NCBI RefSeq assembly: GCF_033100135.1
Contig: NZ_CP136920.1
Span: 4,769,001-4,833,000 of the forward strand
DNA length: 64,000 nt
Source of the DNA: Rubellicoccus peritrichatus
GTDB taxonomy: Bacteria > Verrucomicrobiota > Verrucomicrobiia > Opitutales > Cerasicoccaceae
Direction: 5' to 3'
Shown here: positions 42,549 to 52,058 of the stretch, piece after piece
How positions within the stretch are numbered: the first letter of the stretch is position 1
Layout of the letters: each line of letters starts with the position of its first letter
Position numbers and translations under genes: made by a program
Notes under the pieces: generated by a model
Databases searched by the model: none
What the model was told of the DNA's origin: nothing
The model's input: only the letters and a program-made list of their open reading frames with translations

Positions 42549-45500
42549 CTAACGCTTAGCCGGCTGAACCAGCTGCCAGCCTTCGTTCTGAATCATCTGC
42601 TCGGCTTTCTTGAACTTCATCTGCTTGACCTCAGGGCCCTTGCGAATGGTCACCATCTCGTTGCGTCCGATCTTGGGAAGTTCGCGACGGGCCGTCTCGA
42701 TCTTGACCTTGGGCAACTGGCGTTCTTTTCCTGGCTTAGCTTGCGCCTGCGCTGCTGCACCACCAGTCTGAATCCCTCCGGCTTTCTGAGCCACAGCGCC
42801 CTCGTCCGGCCCCGTTGTCTTGGCATTCTTCTGGAGCTTGGACAGCATATTCTTAAAGGCATCAATATTGGTGGCAGAACGGAAAAGCCCACGGCAAACA
42901 TCGCTGCGCACACGCCCCATCATGTCAGAAAAGTAAGTATAGGCCTCGGTCTTGTACTCAACCAACGGATCCTTCTGGCCATAACCACGCAGCCCAACTG
43001 CCCGACGGAGGTCTTCCATCTCAGTCAAATGATCCTGCCAGTTACGGTCAATGGAACGTATCACAACATAGCGTTCGAGATTCTTGATACCATCGGGATC
43101 TTCGACTTCCTCCTTCTGCGCATATGCCTTGTGAATGCGCTCAAGGATAAAGTCGCGCAGTGGATCATGCGTTTTTCCGCTAACATCCTCATTGCGCAAT
43201 GAAACCGGGAAGTGGCTGTTAACCCAGGTCAGTAAATTCTCGAGATCCTCTGCATCCGGCTGCTTGTCACCTGGAGCAATCGCATCAATGCGATCTTCAA
43301 GCTCCTCTTCGATCATTTCAAAAATGACCTGCTTCGGGTCTTCGCTGTGGATCGACTGATTGCGAATTCCGTAAATGACATCACGCTGACGATTGAGAAC
43401 GTCATCGTACTGCAACAAGCGCTTGCGAACACTAAAGTCCTGTTGCTCGACCTTCTTTTGAGCGCTTTCGAGCGAGCGATTGAGTAGTGGGTGAGCCAGC
43501 TCTTCACCTTCCTGGAATGAACTTTGCAGAATACGCGAAATCGGACCTGCATTGGCAAACAGGCGCATCAAATCATCTTCCAGGGATACATAGAATTTCG
43601 AACGGCCCGGGTCTCCCTGACGAGAGCAACGACCACGCAACTGGCGGTCCACACGGCGGGAATTGTGACGCTCGGTCCCCAGAACAAAAAGTCCGCCCGC
43701 ATCCGAGACACCTTCGCCCAGCTTAATGTCCGTTCCGCGACCCGCCATATTGGTCGCAATCGTGATTGCTCCCTTTTGGCCTGCCCGGGCGACAATCTCC
43801 GCCTCCTGCTGGTGGTATTTCGCATTCAAGACGCTATGGGTCAGGTTCTGACGCTTGAGCATACGACTCAAGACCTCAGAAGCTTCCACTGAAGCCGTAC
43901 CGACGAGAACTGGTTGGCCCTTTTTGTGTGCATCGGTGATGTCATCAACGACATTGTTGTATTTCTCGCGGCGTGTTTTGTAAATGACGTCATTATCGTC
44001 CACACGGATGCAAGGTTTGTTCGTTGGGATGACTTTTACGTCGAGCTTGTAAATGTCATGGAACTCACCCGCCTCGGTTTCAGCCGTTCCGGTCATACCG
44101 GCCAGCTTTTCATAAAGACGGAAGTAATTCTGAATCGTAATCGTGGCGTAGGTCTTCGACTCTTTCTCGATCTTGACGTTTTCCTTTGCCTCGACCGCCT
44201 GGTGAAGCCCATCAGACCAACGACGACCAGCCATCATACGGCCGGTATTCTCATCGACAATCGCCACCTTGCCCTCGTGAACGACATATTCCTTATCGCG
44301 CTCGTAAAGGCTGTAGGCACGGAGGAGCTGGGAAATCGTGTGAATCTGTTCCGCCTTGTCAGCGAAAAGCTTTTCCTCTTCCTGCTTGGCCTTCAACTTA
44401 CCTTCGGCCGAAAGCGAATCATCCTTATCGATCTCCATGAAGATCGTAGGCAGGTCGGGCATCACGAATGCATCCGGATCGCCAGGCTGCAGGGTTGAGC
44501 GGCCCAGTTCACTCAAGTCCGCCTGATGCTGCTTTTCGTCGATGACGTAGTAAAGCTCTTCCTTGATCGAAAACATCCGCTTCTTCATGAAGTCCGAGTG
44601 CATTTCGAGGTCGTATTTCTCAAAATCGCGGCGCCATTCGCCATTCTCCATGATCTTCATCAGGGTCTTGTTCTTGGGCATCCCCAACTTGACCTGAAGC
44701 AACTTCTGGTGGGCAGTTTCAAGATCCGCATCATCCTTTTCAAGTTCGCCACGGGCTTCGTTTGCGAGGCGATTACACAAGCGCACCTGCTGCTGAACCA
44801 GACTGGAAACACCGGGCTTCAATTCACGAAATGGCGCCTCACGTTCTTCCTGAACTGGGCCTGAGATAATGAGTGGTGTGCGGGCTTCATCGACCAGAAT
44901 CGAGTCAATTTCGTCAACAATGCAGTAATAATGCTCCCGCTGGACTTGATCATCAGCCCGCGTGGCCATGCCATTGTCACGAAGATAGTCAAAGCCCAGC
45001 TCCGACGAGGTGCCATAAGTGAGGTCACAGCCATACATCTCCCGTTTCACTTCCGGAGGCTGCTGGCTCTTAATCACACCAACGGTCAGTCCAAGGTATT
45101 TGAAAAGGTGCCCCATCCACTCAGCATCACGCTGAGCCAGGTATTCATTGACTGTGCAAAGCTGACAGTTACGCCCGGTCAAGGCATTGAGGTAAAGGGG
45201 CAGGGTCGAAACGAGTGTTTTCCCCTCACCCGTTGCCATTTCAGCAATATTTCCCTCATGAATCGCAATACCACCAATGAGCTGAACATCGAAATGAACC
45301 ATGTTCCAGACGGATTCCGTGCCCATGTACTCAACAGTCTGGCCACAAAGGCGACGGGCGGCATTTTTTACCACAGCAAAAGCCTCTGGCAGCATATCGG
45401 AAAGCAGCTTCTCACTGGCATCGTAAAGCTTGTCTTCGTCTTCCCCATGTGCCTTGCGAGCGGCTTCCATGCCGTCCTGATAGACTTTCCGTAATTCACC

Positions 45501-45641
45501 GGTTTTTGCCTTCAAGGCGTCTTCACTGAGCGACTGGAGTTCTTCCTCTATCTTGTTGATCTTAACGACGATGGCCTGGCACTTCTTCTGAAAGCGCTTG
45601 TTGTGATTGCCGGCAAATTTCTTTAAAACTGTGGAGATCAT
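42549..45641 (-). CDS. secA: Preprotein translocase ATPase SecA
   Basis: Drives secretion of unfolded proteins through SecYEG. The 1030-residue protein has NBD1 with the Walker A region [32 protein letters not shown], the DEAD-type Walker [24 protein letters not shown]2 with [14 protein letters not shown] and [22 protein letters not shown], and the helical scaffold. The preprotein cross-linking region is enlarged by roughly 120 residues ([20 protein letters not shown] onward). The C-terminus ([13 protein letters not shown]) lacks the Cys-rich zinc motif that binds SecB, so it probably works without SecB contact at that site. Confidence 0.97.
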   Translation of the reverse strand: MISTVLKKFAGNHNKRFQKKCQAIVVKINKIEEELQSLSEDALKAKTGELRKVYQDGMEAARKAHGEDEDKLYDASEKLLSDMLPEAFAVVKNAARRLCGQTVEYMGTESVWNMVHFDVQLIGGIAIHEGNIAEMATGEGKTLVSTLPLYLNALTGRNCQLCTVNEYLAQRDAEWMGHLFKYLGLTVGVIKSQQPPEVKREMYGCDLTYGTSSELGFDYLRDNGMATRADDQVQREHYYCIVDEIDSILVDEARTPLIISGPVQEEREAPFRELKPGVSSLVQQQVRLCNRLANEARGELEKDDADLETAHQKLLQVKLGMPKNKTLMKIMENGEWRRDFEKYDLEMHSDFMKKRMFSIKEELYYVIDEKQHQADLSELGRSTLQPGDPDAFVMPDLPTIFMEIDKDDSLSAEGKLKAKQEEEKLFADKAEQIHTISQLLRAYSLYERDKEYVVHEGKVAIVDENTGRMMAGRRWSDGLHQAVEAKENVKIEKESKTYATITIQNYFRLYEKLAGMTGTAETEAGEFHDIYKLDVKVIPTNKPCIRVDDNDVIYKTRREKYNNVVDDITDAHKKGQPVLVGTASVEASEVLSRMLKRQNLTHSVLNAKYHQQEAEIVARAGQKGAITIATNMAGRGTDIKLGEGVSDAGGLFVLGTERHNSRRVDRQLRGRCSRQGDPGRSKFYVSLEDDLMRLFANAGPISRILQSSFQEGEELAHPLLNRSLESAQKKVEQQDFSVRKRLLQYDDVLNRQRDVIYGIRNQSIHSEDPKQVIFEMIEEELEDRIDAIAPGDKQPDAEDLENLLTWVNSHFPVSLRNEDVSGKTHDPLRDFILERIHKAYAQKEEVEDPDGIKNLERYVVIRSIDRNWQDHLTEMEDLRRAVGLRGYGQKDPLVEYKTEAYTYFSDMMGRVRSDVCRGLFRSATNIDAFKNMLSKLQKNAKTTGPDEGAVAQKAGGIQTGGAAAQAQAKPGKERQLPKVKIETARRELPKIGRNEMVTIRKGPEVKQMKFKKAEQMIQNEGWQLVQPAKR

Positions 45642-45802
45642 CTGATTTTTGACAGGTCTTTAAATAAAAAGAGCCAGAAACCGTGACAGTATTTTCCCAC
45701 CAAAGCAAGGGCGGAAGAAGACCTCATTTTCGTTGATTTAAACGGGTCAAGCCCACTATCCATCTGAGTAAATCAGAGAAATCTGTGGATCTAGAGAGAA
45801 AA

Positions 45803-45833
45803 CTCTGTGTTCTCTGTGCCTCTATGGCAAATG
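45803..45833. repeat. Solo arm of the CACAGAG repeat family
   Basis: CTCTGTGTTCTCTGTGCCTC and on to 45833; the complement reads CATAGAGGC, ACAGAGAAC, ACAGAG, i.e. 9-nt units nearly identical to the 7761 arm. No matching partner is found in the 202-nt gap between secA and rarA. It ends 11 nt from the rarA stop codon. Confidence 0.65.
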
Positions 45834-45843
45834 AACCACTCAG

Positions 45844-47202
45844 CTAGATGTCACCCCGTTCTTCACGCATTCGGCGCCATTGCTCCAGGCGTTCGGCCAG
45901 TGCTGCTTCGGCCCCGGCCATTTTGGGCTTATAAAGCTCAATTGGGTCGGCCAGGTACTTTTGCCCTGAAATATTCTCAGGGAAGTCGTGAGAATACTGG
46001 TAATCTGCGCCGTGTCCCAGTTGTTTCCCCACCTTGTTATGCCCATCACGCAGCCAAACCGGGACCGGCTGTACCGGATAGTCCTTCAAAGCTCTGCGGG
46101 CATTGCCCAAGGCCTCGGTCGCCGAATTGCTCTTCGGGCAAAGCGAAAGAAACAAGGTGCAATGGCTCAGATTAAGCGCCGCCTCCGGCATTCCCACAAA
46201 ATCTACGGCTTGCAGGGTGGCTGTTGCCAGAGGAAGCGCTCGCGAATCGGCCAGGCCAATGTCCTCAGAAGCCAGAATAACCAGTCGACGCGCTATAAAA
46301 CGGGGATCTTCCCCACCCTCGAGCATTTTGGTCATCCAATAAAGCGCAGCATCCGGGTCCGACCCGCGTACACTTTTGATGAAAGCTGAAATCGTATCGT
46401 AATGCTCATCTTCATTGGCGTCGTAGCGGATACGCCTCTCTTTGGCAAAGACTTCGAGGTCCTTCTCGGTGACCGAGCTTCCAATCGGCATCCCAAGGAC
46501 CAGAGTTTCGAGCGCATTCAAAGCCCGACGCAGATCGCCATCGCAGAGACGCGCCAAATCTCGAAGCACACCATTCGTCGCCTTACAGCGTGTTGCCCCA
46601 AGTCCTCGTTTCGGATCGCACAAGGCTTTCCCCAACACAACCACCACTGCCTCAACCGGCAACGACTCCAGACGAAAAAGATGACTGCGGCTCAGAAGCG
46701 GCGGGATGACGTAAAATCCCGGATTATGAGTCGTCGCACCGATAATGCGCACACTGCCCGCTTCAACATCGGGCAAAAGCAGATCCTGCTGCGCCTTGTT
46801 GAATCGATGAATCTCGTCAATCAACAGAACCGTCCGCTCTTCGGGCTGATAGCGCGCGACCTTGAGAATATCACGCAACTCAGCCACATTTGACATGACT
46901 GCGTTGATGCGCACACACGGGCTTCCGGTTTCATGGGCAATCACTTCGCCCAAAGTCGTCTTTCCGCAACCAGGAGGTCCATAGAAGAGCAAACTGCCAA
47001 AAGTATCGCTGGCGATCAATTTGGGCAGGAGTGCTCCTTCTCCCAAGATATTACTATGCCCAAGCACCTCACTTAGGTTACGGGGACGCATCCGTACGGC
47101 CAATGGTCGGTTGGCCAGTGCTTTGGTAACAGAGGTCTTGGTCGACCGTTTTTTGTTTTTGGTCGATGTGCTAAAAAGAGAAGGTTGCTCGGAACTAGAC
47201 AA
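45844..47202 (-). CDS. rarA: Replication-associated recombination protein A (RarA/MgsA, AAA+ ATPase)
   Basis: Acts at stalled replication forks with SSB and RecA. The 452-residue protein has an N-terminal tail rich in Ser/Thr/Lys, then PLAVRMRPRNLSEVLGH, Walker A GPPGCGKTT, Walker B LLIDEIHRFNKAQQD and sensor 1 IIGATTHNPGFYVIPPLLSR. RYDANEDEHYDTISAFIKSVRGSDPDAA and the C-terminal YKYSHDF-like YQYSHDFPENISGQKYL are RarA specific. The start is TTG 47202; the next in-frame Met (MRPRN) would remove the conserved N-terminal part. Confidence 0.94.
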   Translation of the reverse strand: MSSSEQPSLFSTSTKNKKRSTKTSVTKALANRPLAVRMRPRNLSEVLGHSNILGEGALLPKLIASDTFGSLLFYGPPGCGKTTLGEVIAHETGSPCVRINAVMSNVAELRDILKVARYQPEERTVLLIDEIHRFNKAQQDLLLPDVEAGSVRIIGATTHNPGFYVIPPLLSRSHLFRLESLPVEAVVVVLGKALCDPKRGLGATRCKATNGVLRDLARLCDGDLRRALNALETLVLGMPIGSSVTEKDLEVFAKERRIRYDANEDEHYDTISAFIKSVRGSDPDAALYWMTKMLEGGEDPRFIARRLVILASEDIGLADSRALPLATATLQAVDFVGMPEAALNLSHCTLFLSLCPKSNSATEALGNARRALKDYPVQPVPVWLRDGHNKVGKQLGHGADYQYSHDFPENISGQKYLADPIELYKPKMAGAEAALAERLEQWRRMREERGDI

Positions 47203-47380
47203 GGGTATGCAATGGTTATGAAATTATTGGAGAGAATACTATAGACCGAATCCCACGTGGAGTCCAGCGATTGACCCACATCATCGGCAAGGATTCTGTA
47301 AGATAAATATGAAAGTTGACCGATGGGCCCTAGCAATCCGATTCTTTCATCATTCAATCGATTTCTTAATATAGTTTCAA

Positions 47381-48172
47381 ATGACAGACCCCACCACACC
47401 TGTAGCTTTAAGTATTGCCACTTCAGACAGTGGTGCCGGGGCAGGCATTCAGGCTGACCTGAAAACATTCAGTGCCCGAGATGTTTATGGAGTCACTGCC
47501 TTTGCTGCATTGACCGCACAAAACCCAAACGGTGTCGCGGCAATTGAAGCGCTTTCCCCGGCTTTCCTTCAATCCCAACTAAACCAACTCCAGACATACT
47601 ATGAAATAGGTGCAGCTAAAACTGGGATGCTCTTTTCAGCTCCGTTAATCAAGCAGACCGCAAAGTTTATCCATGAAACAGATATTCCAGTTGTGGTTGA
47701 TCCTGTTATGGTTGCAACCAGTGGGGCAACATTGCTGCAACCGGATGCAATTGAGATCATGAAATCCGAGTTGCTGCCACTCGCCACACTCGTCACCCCC
47801 AACCTTGATGAAGCTGGCGTCCTTTTAGGCCAGCGTCCTAAAACGAAACCAGATATGATGGCGGCTGGTCGACAATTGATCGAAACCTACGGTGTCTCTT
47901 TTCTCCTGAAAGGCGGACACCTCGAAGGCAATGAATTAGTCGACATGCTTTTCCTCAAGGATCAGAAAAAAACAGAGCCGCTGATATTCACCGCGCAGCG
48001 CAATCCAAACGTCAACACCCATGGCAGTGGTTGCACCCTGTCAGCCGCGATTGCGGCCGAGCTGGCCAAAGGCCATTCACTTCCCGAGGCTGTTGGTGAG
48101 GCACATGCCTACCTGAAGGCAGCCATCCAAAATCCACTGACAATTGGAGAGACGAATTTCATTCGCCATTGA
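47381..48172 (+). CDS. thiD: Hydroxymethylpyrimidine/phosphomethylpyrimidine kinase
   Basis: Phosphorylates HMP and HMP-P for thiamine synthesis. The 263-residue ribokinase-fold protein has SDSGAGAGIQADLKTFSARD at the N-terminus, VVVDPVMVATSGATLL, LVTPNLDEAGVLLG and the catalytic NTHGSGCTLSAAIAAEL, all ThiD signatures. No TPP riboswitch is visible in the 178 nt upstream and no other thi gene is near, so it may serve salvage. It is divergent from rarA and followed after 10 nt by a methyltransferase gene. Confidence 0.96.
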   Translation: MTDPTTPVALSIATSDSGAGAGIQADLKTFSARDVYGVTAFAALTAQNPNGVAAIEALSPAFLQSQLNQLQTYYEIGAAKTGMLFSAPLIKQTAKFIHETDIPVVVDPVMVATSGATLLQPDAIEIMKSELLPLATLVTPNLDEAGVLLGQRPKTKPDMMAAGRQLIETYGVSFLLKGGHLEGNELVDMLFLKDQKKTEPLIFTAQRNPNVNTHGSGCTLSAAIAAELAKGHSLPEAVGEAHAYLKAAIQNPLTIGETNFIRH

Positions 48173-48182
48173 GAACATTCGC

Positions 48183-48725
48183 ATGGATCAGAAAATAACA
48201 GAGCAGTATCGCTCCAAGGGTGTGGAAAATTTCTACAAACAAGAAGGAGACTGTTATTCAAATCCTCATGAGTTTGCGATTAAGGAGTTACTCGAGAAAG
48301 TACTATCAGGGATGCAATACTCCAATGCCAAGGCGCTGGATCTGGCCTGCGGTAGCGGCGAAGCCACAGTTATTTTAAAAAGATACGGATTCTCACAAGT
48401 CGGTGGCATTGACCCTTACACTTACGAAGCTTACAAAAAGCGAATTGGACGTGATGCCGAGCGTTTCAGGTTCGAAGACATTGCAGCCGGTTGCCTGGCC
48501 GAACGAAGTTATGATCTAATTGTTTGCAGCTTTGCCATGCACTTGATTGAGCCATCCTGGCTGCCAAGGCTTTGCACTCAGCTCAGCCTCATCGCACCAA
48601 GGCTGTTCATTATAACGCCCCACAAAAGGCCACACATAAGAAGTGAATGGTTCTGGGAGCTCGATAAGGAGTGGCTGGAGAATCGAGTTCGATTGAGGTC
48701 GTACAGGTCGATGAATCTTACTTAA
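48183..48725 (+). CDS. Class I SAM-dependent methyltransferase
   Basis: A 180-residue protein with the SAM-binding motif I AKALDLACGSGEATVIL, an acidic residue after motif II (VGGIDPYTY) and motif IV YDLIVCSFAMHLIEPSWL. It ends with short conserved-looking ITPHKRPHI strands. ATG 48183 is chosen, 10 nt after the thiD stop; an in-frame start at 48144 would overlap thiD. The substrate is unknown. The short distance to thiD suggests co-transcription; a link to thiamine is not implied. Confidence 0.85.
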   Translation: MDQKITEQYRSKGVENFYKQEGDCYSNPHEFAIKELLEKVLSGMQYSNAKALDLACGSGEATVILKRYGFSQVGGIDPYTYEAYKKRIGRDAERFRFEDIAAGCLAERSYDLIVCSFAMHLIEPSWLPRLCTQLSLIAPRLFIITPHKRPHIRSEWFWELDKEWLENRVRLRSYRSMNLT

Positions 48726-48738
48726 TGCTTAAAACGGA

Positions 48739-49395
48739 TCATGCTTCCATAAGAACAACAGTGTATCGATATGTTTCGGGATTCTTACCAACCAATGAGG
48801 CAGTCATAAGCTTTTGCTCTTCTTTTGATTTTCTTTGAAGAAGAACATCCCTGTCATTAAGCTTGTGATTAGGGAAATACATTTGAGTGATCAATTCGGC
48901 ATAGCCTGATTTAATAAACCTGAAATGAATATGCGGAGGACGAGTCCAGCCATTAGCAGCAGGATAGGCCCCGGGATAAACTGTCTTGAATCGAAAGCTC
49001 CCGTCACTACCGCTGGGAACAATGGCCCAACCTTGAAAGTTCTCATCCAATGGCGCGCTATTGGAGTCATGTGGATGACGATAACGGCCTGCTGCATTCG
49101 CCTGCCATAAGTCTACCATTACGTCCTCCAAAGGATCTCCATTTACTCCAATGACCCTCCCTTCGATGACGATAGCTTTGCCTTTAGCACTACCCTCTTT
49201 TCCATCAATTTTCGTGAGATCAAAGTCCTTATCCTTCTGTGCTGTAATCGGATAAAAGGGGCCTTCGATTTCGGCTGGAGTTAAGAGATTCGTTGAAACT
49301 GACCTTGCTTGAGTCGAGTTCCCAACAACTCCCGAAACCGCACCTGCAAAACCCCATTTCAGAAAAGACCTACGACTCTTATTTTTATTCTTCAT
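48739..49395 (-). CDS. Tat-exported intradiol ring-cleavage dioxygenase-like protein
   Basis: A 218-residue protein related to the protocatechuate 3,4-dioxygenase beta chain. The N-terminus SRRSFLKWGFAGAV is a twin-arginine signal. All four Fe(III) ligands of the family are present: Tyr105 in AAGRYRHPHD, Tyr144 in PGAYPA, and His155 and His157 in PPHIHFRF. The core LTPAEIEGPFYP is also typical. A single short Tat-exported chain with no alpha partner is unlike the cytoplasmic catabolic enzymes; such exported forms are known in Gram-negative genomes but their substrates are mostly undefined. The gene lies 2 nt after a hypothetical exported protein gene. Confidence 0.9.
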   Translation of the reverse strand: MKNKNKSRRSFLKWGFAGAVSGVVGNSTQARSVSTNLLTPAEIEGPFYPITAQKDKDFDLTKIDGKEGSAKGKAIVIEGRVIGVNGDPLEDVMVDLWQANAAGRYRHPHDSNSAPLDENFQGWAIVPSGSDGSFRFKTVYPGAYPAANGWTRPPHIHFRFIKSGYAELITQMYFPNHKLNDRDVLLQRKSKEEQKLMTASLVGKNPETYRYTVVLMEA

Positions 49396-49397
49396 GA

Positions 49398-49895
49398 CTA
49401 CCCGCTTTTCCTGGTTGTTTTTGTCGTTTTTGCAGGCTCAATTTTTATTGATGGTATAGAACTCCCTGGCAAAACATCAACGAATTTCCGATAGTTTTCT
49501 GCCAGAACATAAACATCCTTTTTCTCATCACGAAAGAATACCTGTTCTTTCTTCAAATCGACAAAGCCAGTCGCAAAAAGAATCTTCTCATCACTATTCT
49601 GGTATTTGCATAAAAGCTTAAAGGTGACGTTTTCGGGTTCATAACTCGTCAACTGATGGGAAAACTGACGCTCCTTGATTGGCGCAGGAGCAACACGGCT
49701 GAAAGGTCGCACGGCGTTGTAATTCAAAGGAAAAAGAACCTCACGCCAGAGAATTTTATTCGCCTTCTTTTTAGCTTCATCCGGAACAAATGAGCCCGCT
49801 GAAGCCAATGTTTCATTGAGATCATACTGGGCGTTCACTTCGAAAACAAAGAGCCCGGCAAAGGATAATACAATCAAGTTAAGATAGGTTTTCAT
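49398..49895 (-). CDS. Hypothetical exported protein
   Basis: Not recognised. A 165-residue protein with signal peptide YLNLIVLSFAGLFVFEVNAQ, then a basic/aromatic region (NKILWREVLFPLNYNAVRPF) and strands FKLLCKYQNSDEKILFATGF. The C-terminus (KIEPAKTTKTTRKSG) is Lys/Thr rich. It overlaps the end of the DUF2306 gene by 17 nt and precedes the dioxygenase gene by 2 nt, so the three genes probably form one unit. Confidence 0.75.
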   Translation of the reverse strand: MKTYLNLIVLSFAGLFVFEVNAQYDLNETLASAGSFVPDEAKKKANKILWREVLFPLNYNAVRPFSRVAPAPIKERQFSHQLTSYEPENVTFKLLCKYQNSDEKILFATGFVDLKKEQVFFRDEKKDVYVLAENYRKFVDVLPGSSIPSIKIEPAKTTKTTRKSG

Positions 49896-50577
49896 GATAC
49901 GTTACATTGGGTTGGTTGATAGAAGAAATGCTGGACACATTTCGTTTATGATAAGCCCGATACAGGAGCAATTCGACCACGAACCAGTTGCCGAAGATGC
50001 TCAGGATGAGCGAAAGAAAATAGTTCTCCGATGGCTCCATCGAAAGATAATGAAAGAGGACATGACATACGCGAAATGTGATGGCACTCGACGCGAATGC
50101 AAAAGAACGGGCAATCCACTGAACATGCTCATGGCGACGGCCTTTAATAATCGCAATGAACCCTCGCCATGTCGTGTAAGCTGTGGCCGCTCCAAGCAGG
50201 ACAAACAAACCCTTCCCGACCAACCCGCCCTTGGCAAAGAGCGACAGATAAAAACCTGTCGGACAAAGGACCAAAAGAATTGAAAAGACATATACCTTAC
50301 CCGACCAGCGATGCACCTGAGGCCAACGTCGCAAAAAAGGCCTGATGAATTGCGGCAGGGTTGAAAGCAAACAAACGCAACCCGCAATCACGTGTAGATA
50401 AAGACTTATGCGAAAGAAGATACCTTCTGAAAAAGGTTCATTCTCCAGAAGAAAAGAATGGGCACTCCCAAGACTGTAGTAGGAAAAACTCGTGTAAGCA
50501 ATCAAGCCGCTCCCGCCCGCCAGGATCAGCCAGGCTAAAAGGTAACCACCCAATACAAATGAACGATTCTGTAGCAT
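49879..50577 (-). CDS. DUF2306-like multi-pass membrane protein
   Basis: A 232-residue integral membrane protein with six or seven helices. LYLHVIAGCVCLLSTLPQFI, HRWSGKVYVFSIL and RRHEHVQWIARSFAFASSAI carry the spaced His/Arg residues of DUF2306 proteins, where the histidines could bind haem or metal; this is suggested by sequence only. ATG 50577 (MLQNRSFVLGG) is the likely start, with a longer frame to 50607. It is the first gene of the unit with the exported protein and dioxygenase. Confidence 0.78.
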   Translation of the reverse strand: MLQNRSFVLGGYLLAWLILAGGSGLIAYTSFSYYSLGSAHSFLLENEPFSEGIFFRISLYLHVIAGCVCLLSTLPQFIRPFLRRWPQVHRWSGKVYVFSILLVLCPTGFYLSLFAKGGLVGKGLFVLLGAATAYTTWRGFIAIIKGRRHEHVQWIARSFAFASSAITFRVCHVLFHYLSMEPSENYFLSLILSIFGNWFVVELLLYRAYHKRNVSSISSINQPNVTYHENLS

Positions 50578-50705
50578 GGACGGAGCATAACAGAATCGAG
50601 GGACCAAGATGTCAGGTTTTTGTAAGGTTCTTGTAAGTATGTCATCAAGTAAAAGCCGCCGACCACTTGCGAAAGCTGAAGTCTTATTTAGACTATCCTT
50701 TCAAT

Positions 50706-51284
50706 ATGAACTTAATCACACGATTACTCTGTTCCTTGATCCTGTTTTGCACTTTATCCGCTATGGCTGAGACTCCCCAAGACTCTGTAACCATTGATGA
50801 TTTCTCTAAAGCGAAGGCTGAGTCTAACAGCTGGTATGCCGTCAACGATGGAGTCATGGGCGGACTTTCCCAAGGAGGTGTCAGCTTCGAAAACGCAGGC
50901 ATCCTAAAATTCGCAGGAACACTCTCTCTGGAAAACAATGGCGGTTTCTCATCAATCCGGAAAAACGTCAACCAAGCCGGACTGGAAGCTGGAAAAGGTC
51001 TGAAACTTCGAGTAAAGGGCGACGGCCGTGACTACGACCTTCGCCTCACAACCAGTGACCGATTCCGCTACATGGAAATCTCTTACCGCGCCAAGTTCAA
51101 GACCACGGCAGACGAATGGACCACCGTGGAAATTCCATTCTCACAACTAAAACCAAGCGTCCGCGGACGAGCACTTGACGGTCCTCAATTCAACCCGGGC
51201 CAAACAGAAAGCATCGGCCTGATTCTTGCCGACAAAGTGCCGGGAGATTTCCAAATCGAAATCGACTGGATTGAACTCTACTAG
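50706..51284 (+). CDS. CIA30-domain exported protein
   Basis: A 192-residue protein with signal peptide MNLITRLLCSLILFCTLSAMA. The mature part matches the CIA30 (complex I intermediate-associated protein 30) domain: WYAVNDGVMGGLSQGGVSFE, GFSSIRKNV, LRVKGDGRDYDLRL, and ends GDFQIEIDWIELY, a beta-jelly-roll fold similar to galactose-binding modules. Bacterial CIA30 proteins are not known to act on complex I. ATG 50706 fits the signal peptide; a start at 50667 adds 13 charged residues. Divergent from the DUF2306 gene. Confidence 0.87.
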   Translation: MNLITRLLCSLILFCTLSAMAETPQDSVTIDDFSKAKAESNSWYAVNDGVMGGLSQGGVSFENAGILKFAGTLSLENNGGFSSIRKNVNQAGLEAGKGLKLRVKGDGRDYDLRLTTSDRFRYMEISYRAKFKTTADEWTTVEIPFSQLKPSVRGRALDGPQFNPGQTESIGLILADKVPGDFQIEIDWIELY

Positions 51285-51317
51285 TGTAGCGTTAGCTTAG
51301 TTCCTCATAAAACTATT

Positions 51318-51375
51318 ATAGCCACAGATAACACAGAGCTTTTCTTCTCTGAGCACTCTATGACTCTGTGGCTAT
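51318..51375. repeat. Intergenic inverted repeat, CACAGAG family
   Basis: 11-bp perfect arms ATAGCCACAGA (51318-51328) and its complement (51365-51375), with further CACAGAG and CTCTGAG words in the loop. A shorter version of the 7761 element. It lies between the convergent CIA30 gene and the hypothetical gene at 51458, so it may act as a shared terminator hairpin. Confidence 0.65.
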
Positions 51376-51457
51376 TTGTCATTTCAATTGGAAAACGACA
51401 CTGAGCCGTTGTGAGCAAACAAAATGCAAATCAGTCAAGGCCCGGAAGTGCCCAATG

Positions 51458-51958
51458 CTACAGCACCAGCGCCTCGAGTTTTTCCTGAAGACTAATGAGC
51501 TCATCGACGCTCAATTCATGCATCGAGACGGAAAGCTCACGCTTTGTCTTCACATGAAGGTAATTCTGGATGCCATCCTTGACCTTTCCCTGAGAACGGA
51601 GAACCCGCTTGCGCTCCAGCATCAAGGCCAGCACCTGCTTCAACGCCTCACGCTCAGCAACCGTAGCCTCATCGCCATCGGTTACATTGAAAAGTGAGAA
51701 AAATATGTCCTCTGCTGTGGCCATTTGCTGGACGCGCGCCTCTCGCTCCTCTTCCCCGCGGCTTTTGACCACACGAGTCCAACGCCCCAGAATAGTTTCA
51801 GGGCGTGGAAACTGATCCGTTTCCTTTTCATGAATATCAACCCGCTGAATCTCAGCGTTTTCATTGACAAAGATGAAGCAGACAACAGTTTCGCCGATGT
51901 TTAAGGTTTCACCTGAAACAGCTGACTTGTGCGCGAGGGGCTTTATTTGCCAGTCCAT
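51458..51958 (-). CDS. Hypothetical cytoplasmic protein
   Basis: Not assigned to a named family. A 166-residue protein without signal peptide or membrane helix. N-terminal SGETLNIGETVVCFIFVNEN suggests a small beta domain with a Cys, followed by LGRWTRVVKSRGEEEREARV and a helical C-terminal half (FFSLFNVTDGDEATVAEREA and so on) rich in charged residues. Similar small proteins occur, from memory, in Verrucomicrobiota and Planctomycetota, but no role is known to me. Codon use and clean start after a clear gap support it as a gene. Confidence 0.72.
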   Translation of the reverse strand: MDWQIKPLAHKSAVSGETLNIGETVVCFIFVNENAEIQRVDIHEKETDQFPRPETILGRWTRVVKSRGEEEREARVQQMATAEDIFFSLFNVTDGDEATVAEREALKQVLALMLERKRVLRSQGKVKDGIQNYLHVKTKRELSVSMHELSVDELISLQEKLEALVL

Positions 51959-52058
51959 GAAAAATTTACAATTTTAGAAGCGACTTTCGTTTGATTGTAG
52001 ACTCATTTTCCCAAAGTAAGTGCCGATCCACAAGGTAGAAAATCAATTTTAGCATTTC

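Noticed and set aside
42483-45494. Several long plus-strand frames opposite secA
   Set aside because: SecA is conserved along its whole length; the antisense frames only reflect its codon usage.
47203-47380. TPP riboswitch upstream of thiD
   Set aside because: Neither the CUGAGA nor the GAACCUGAUC-type conserved segment of the THI box is present.
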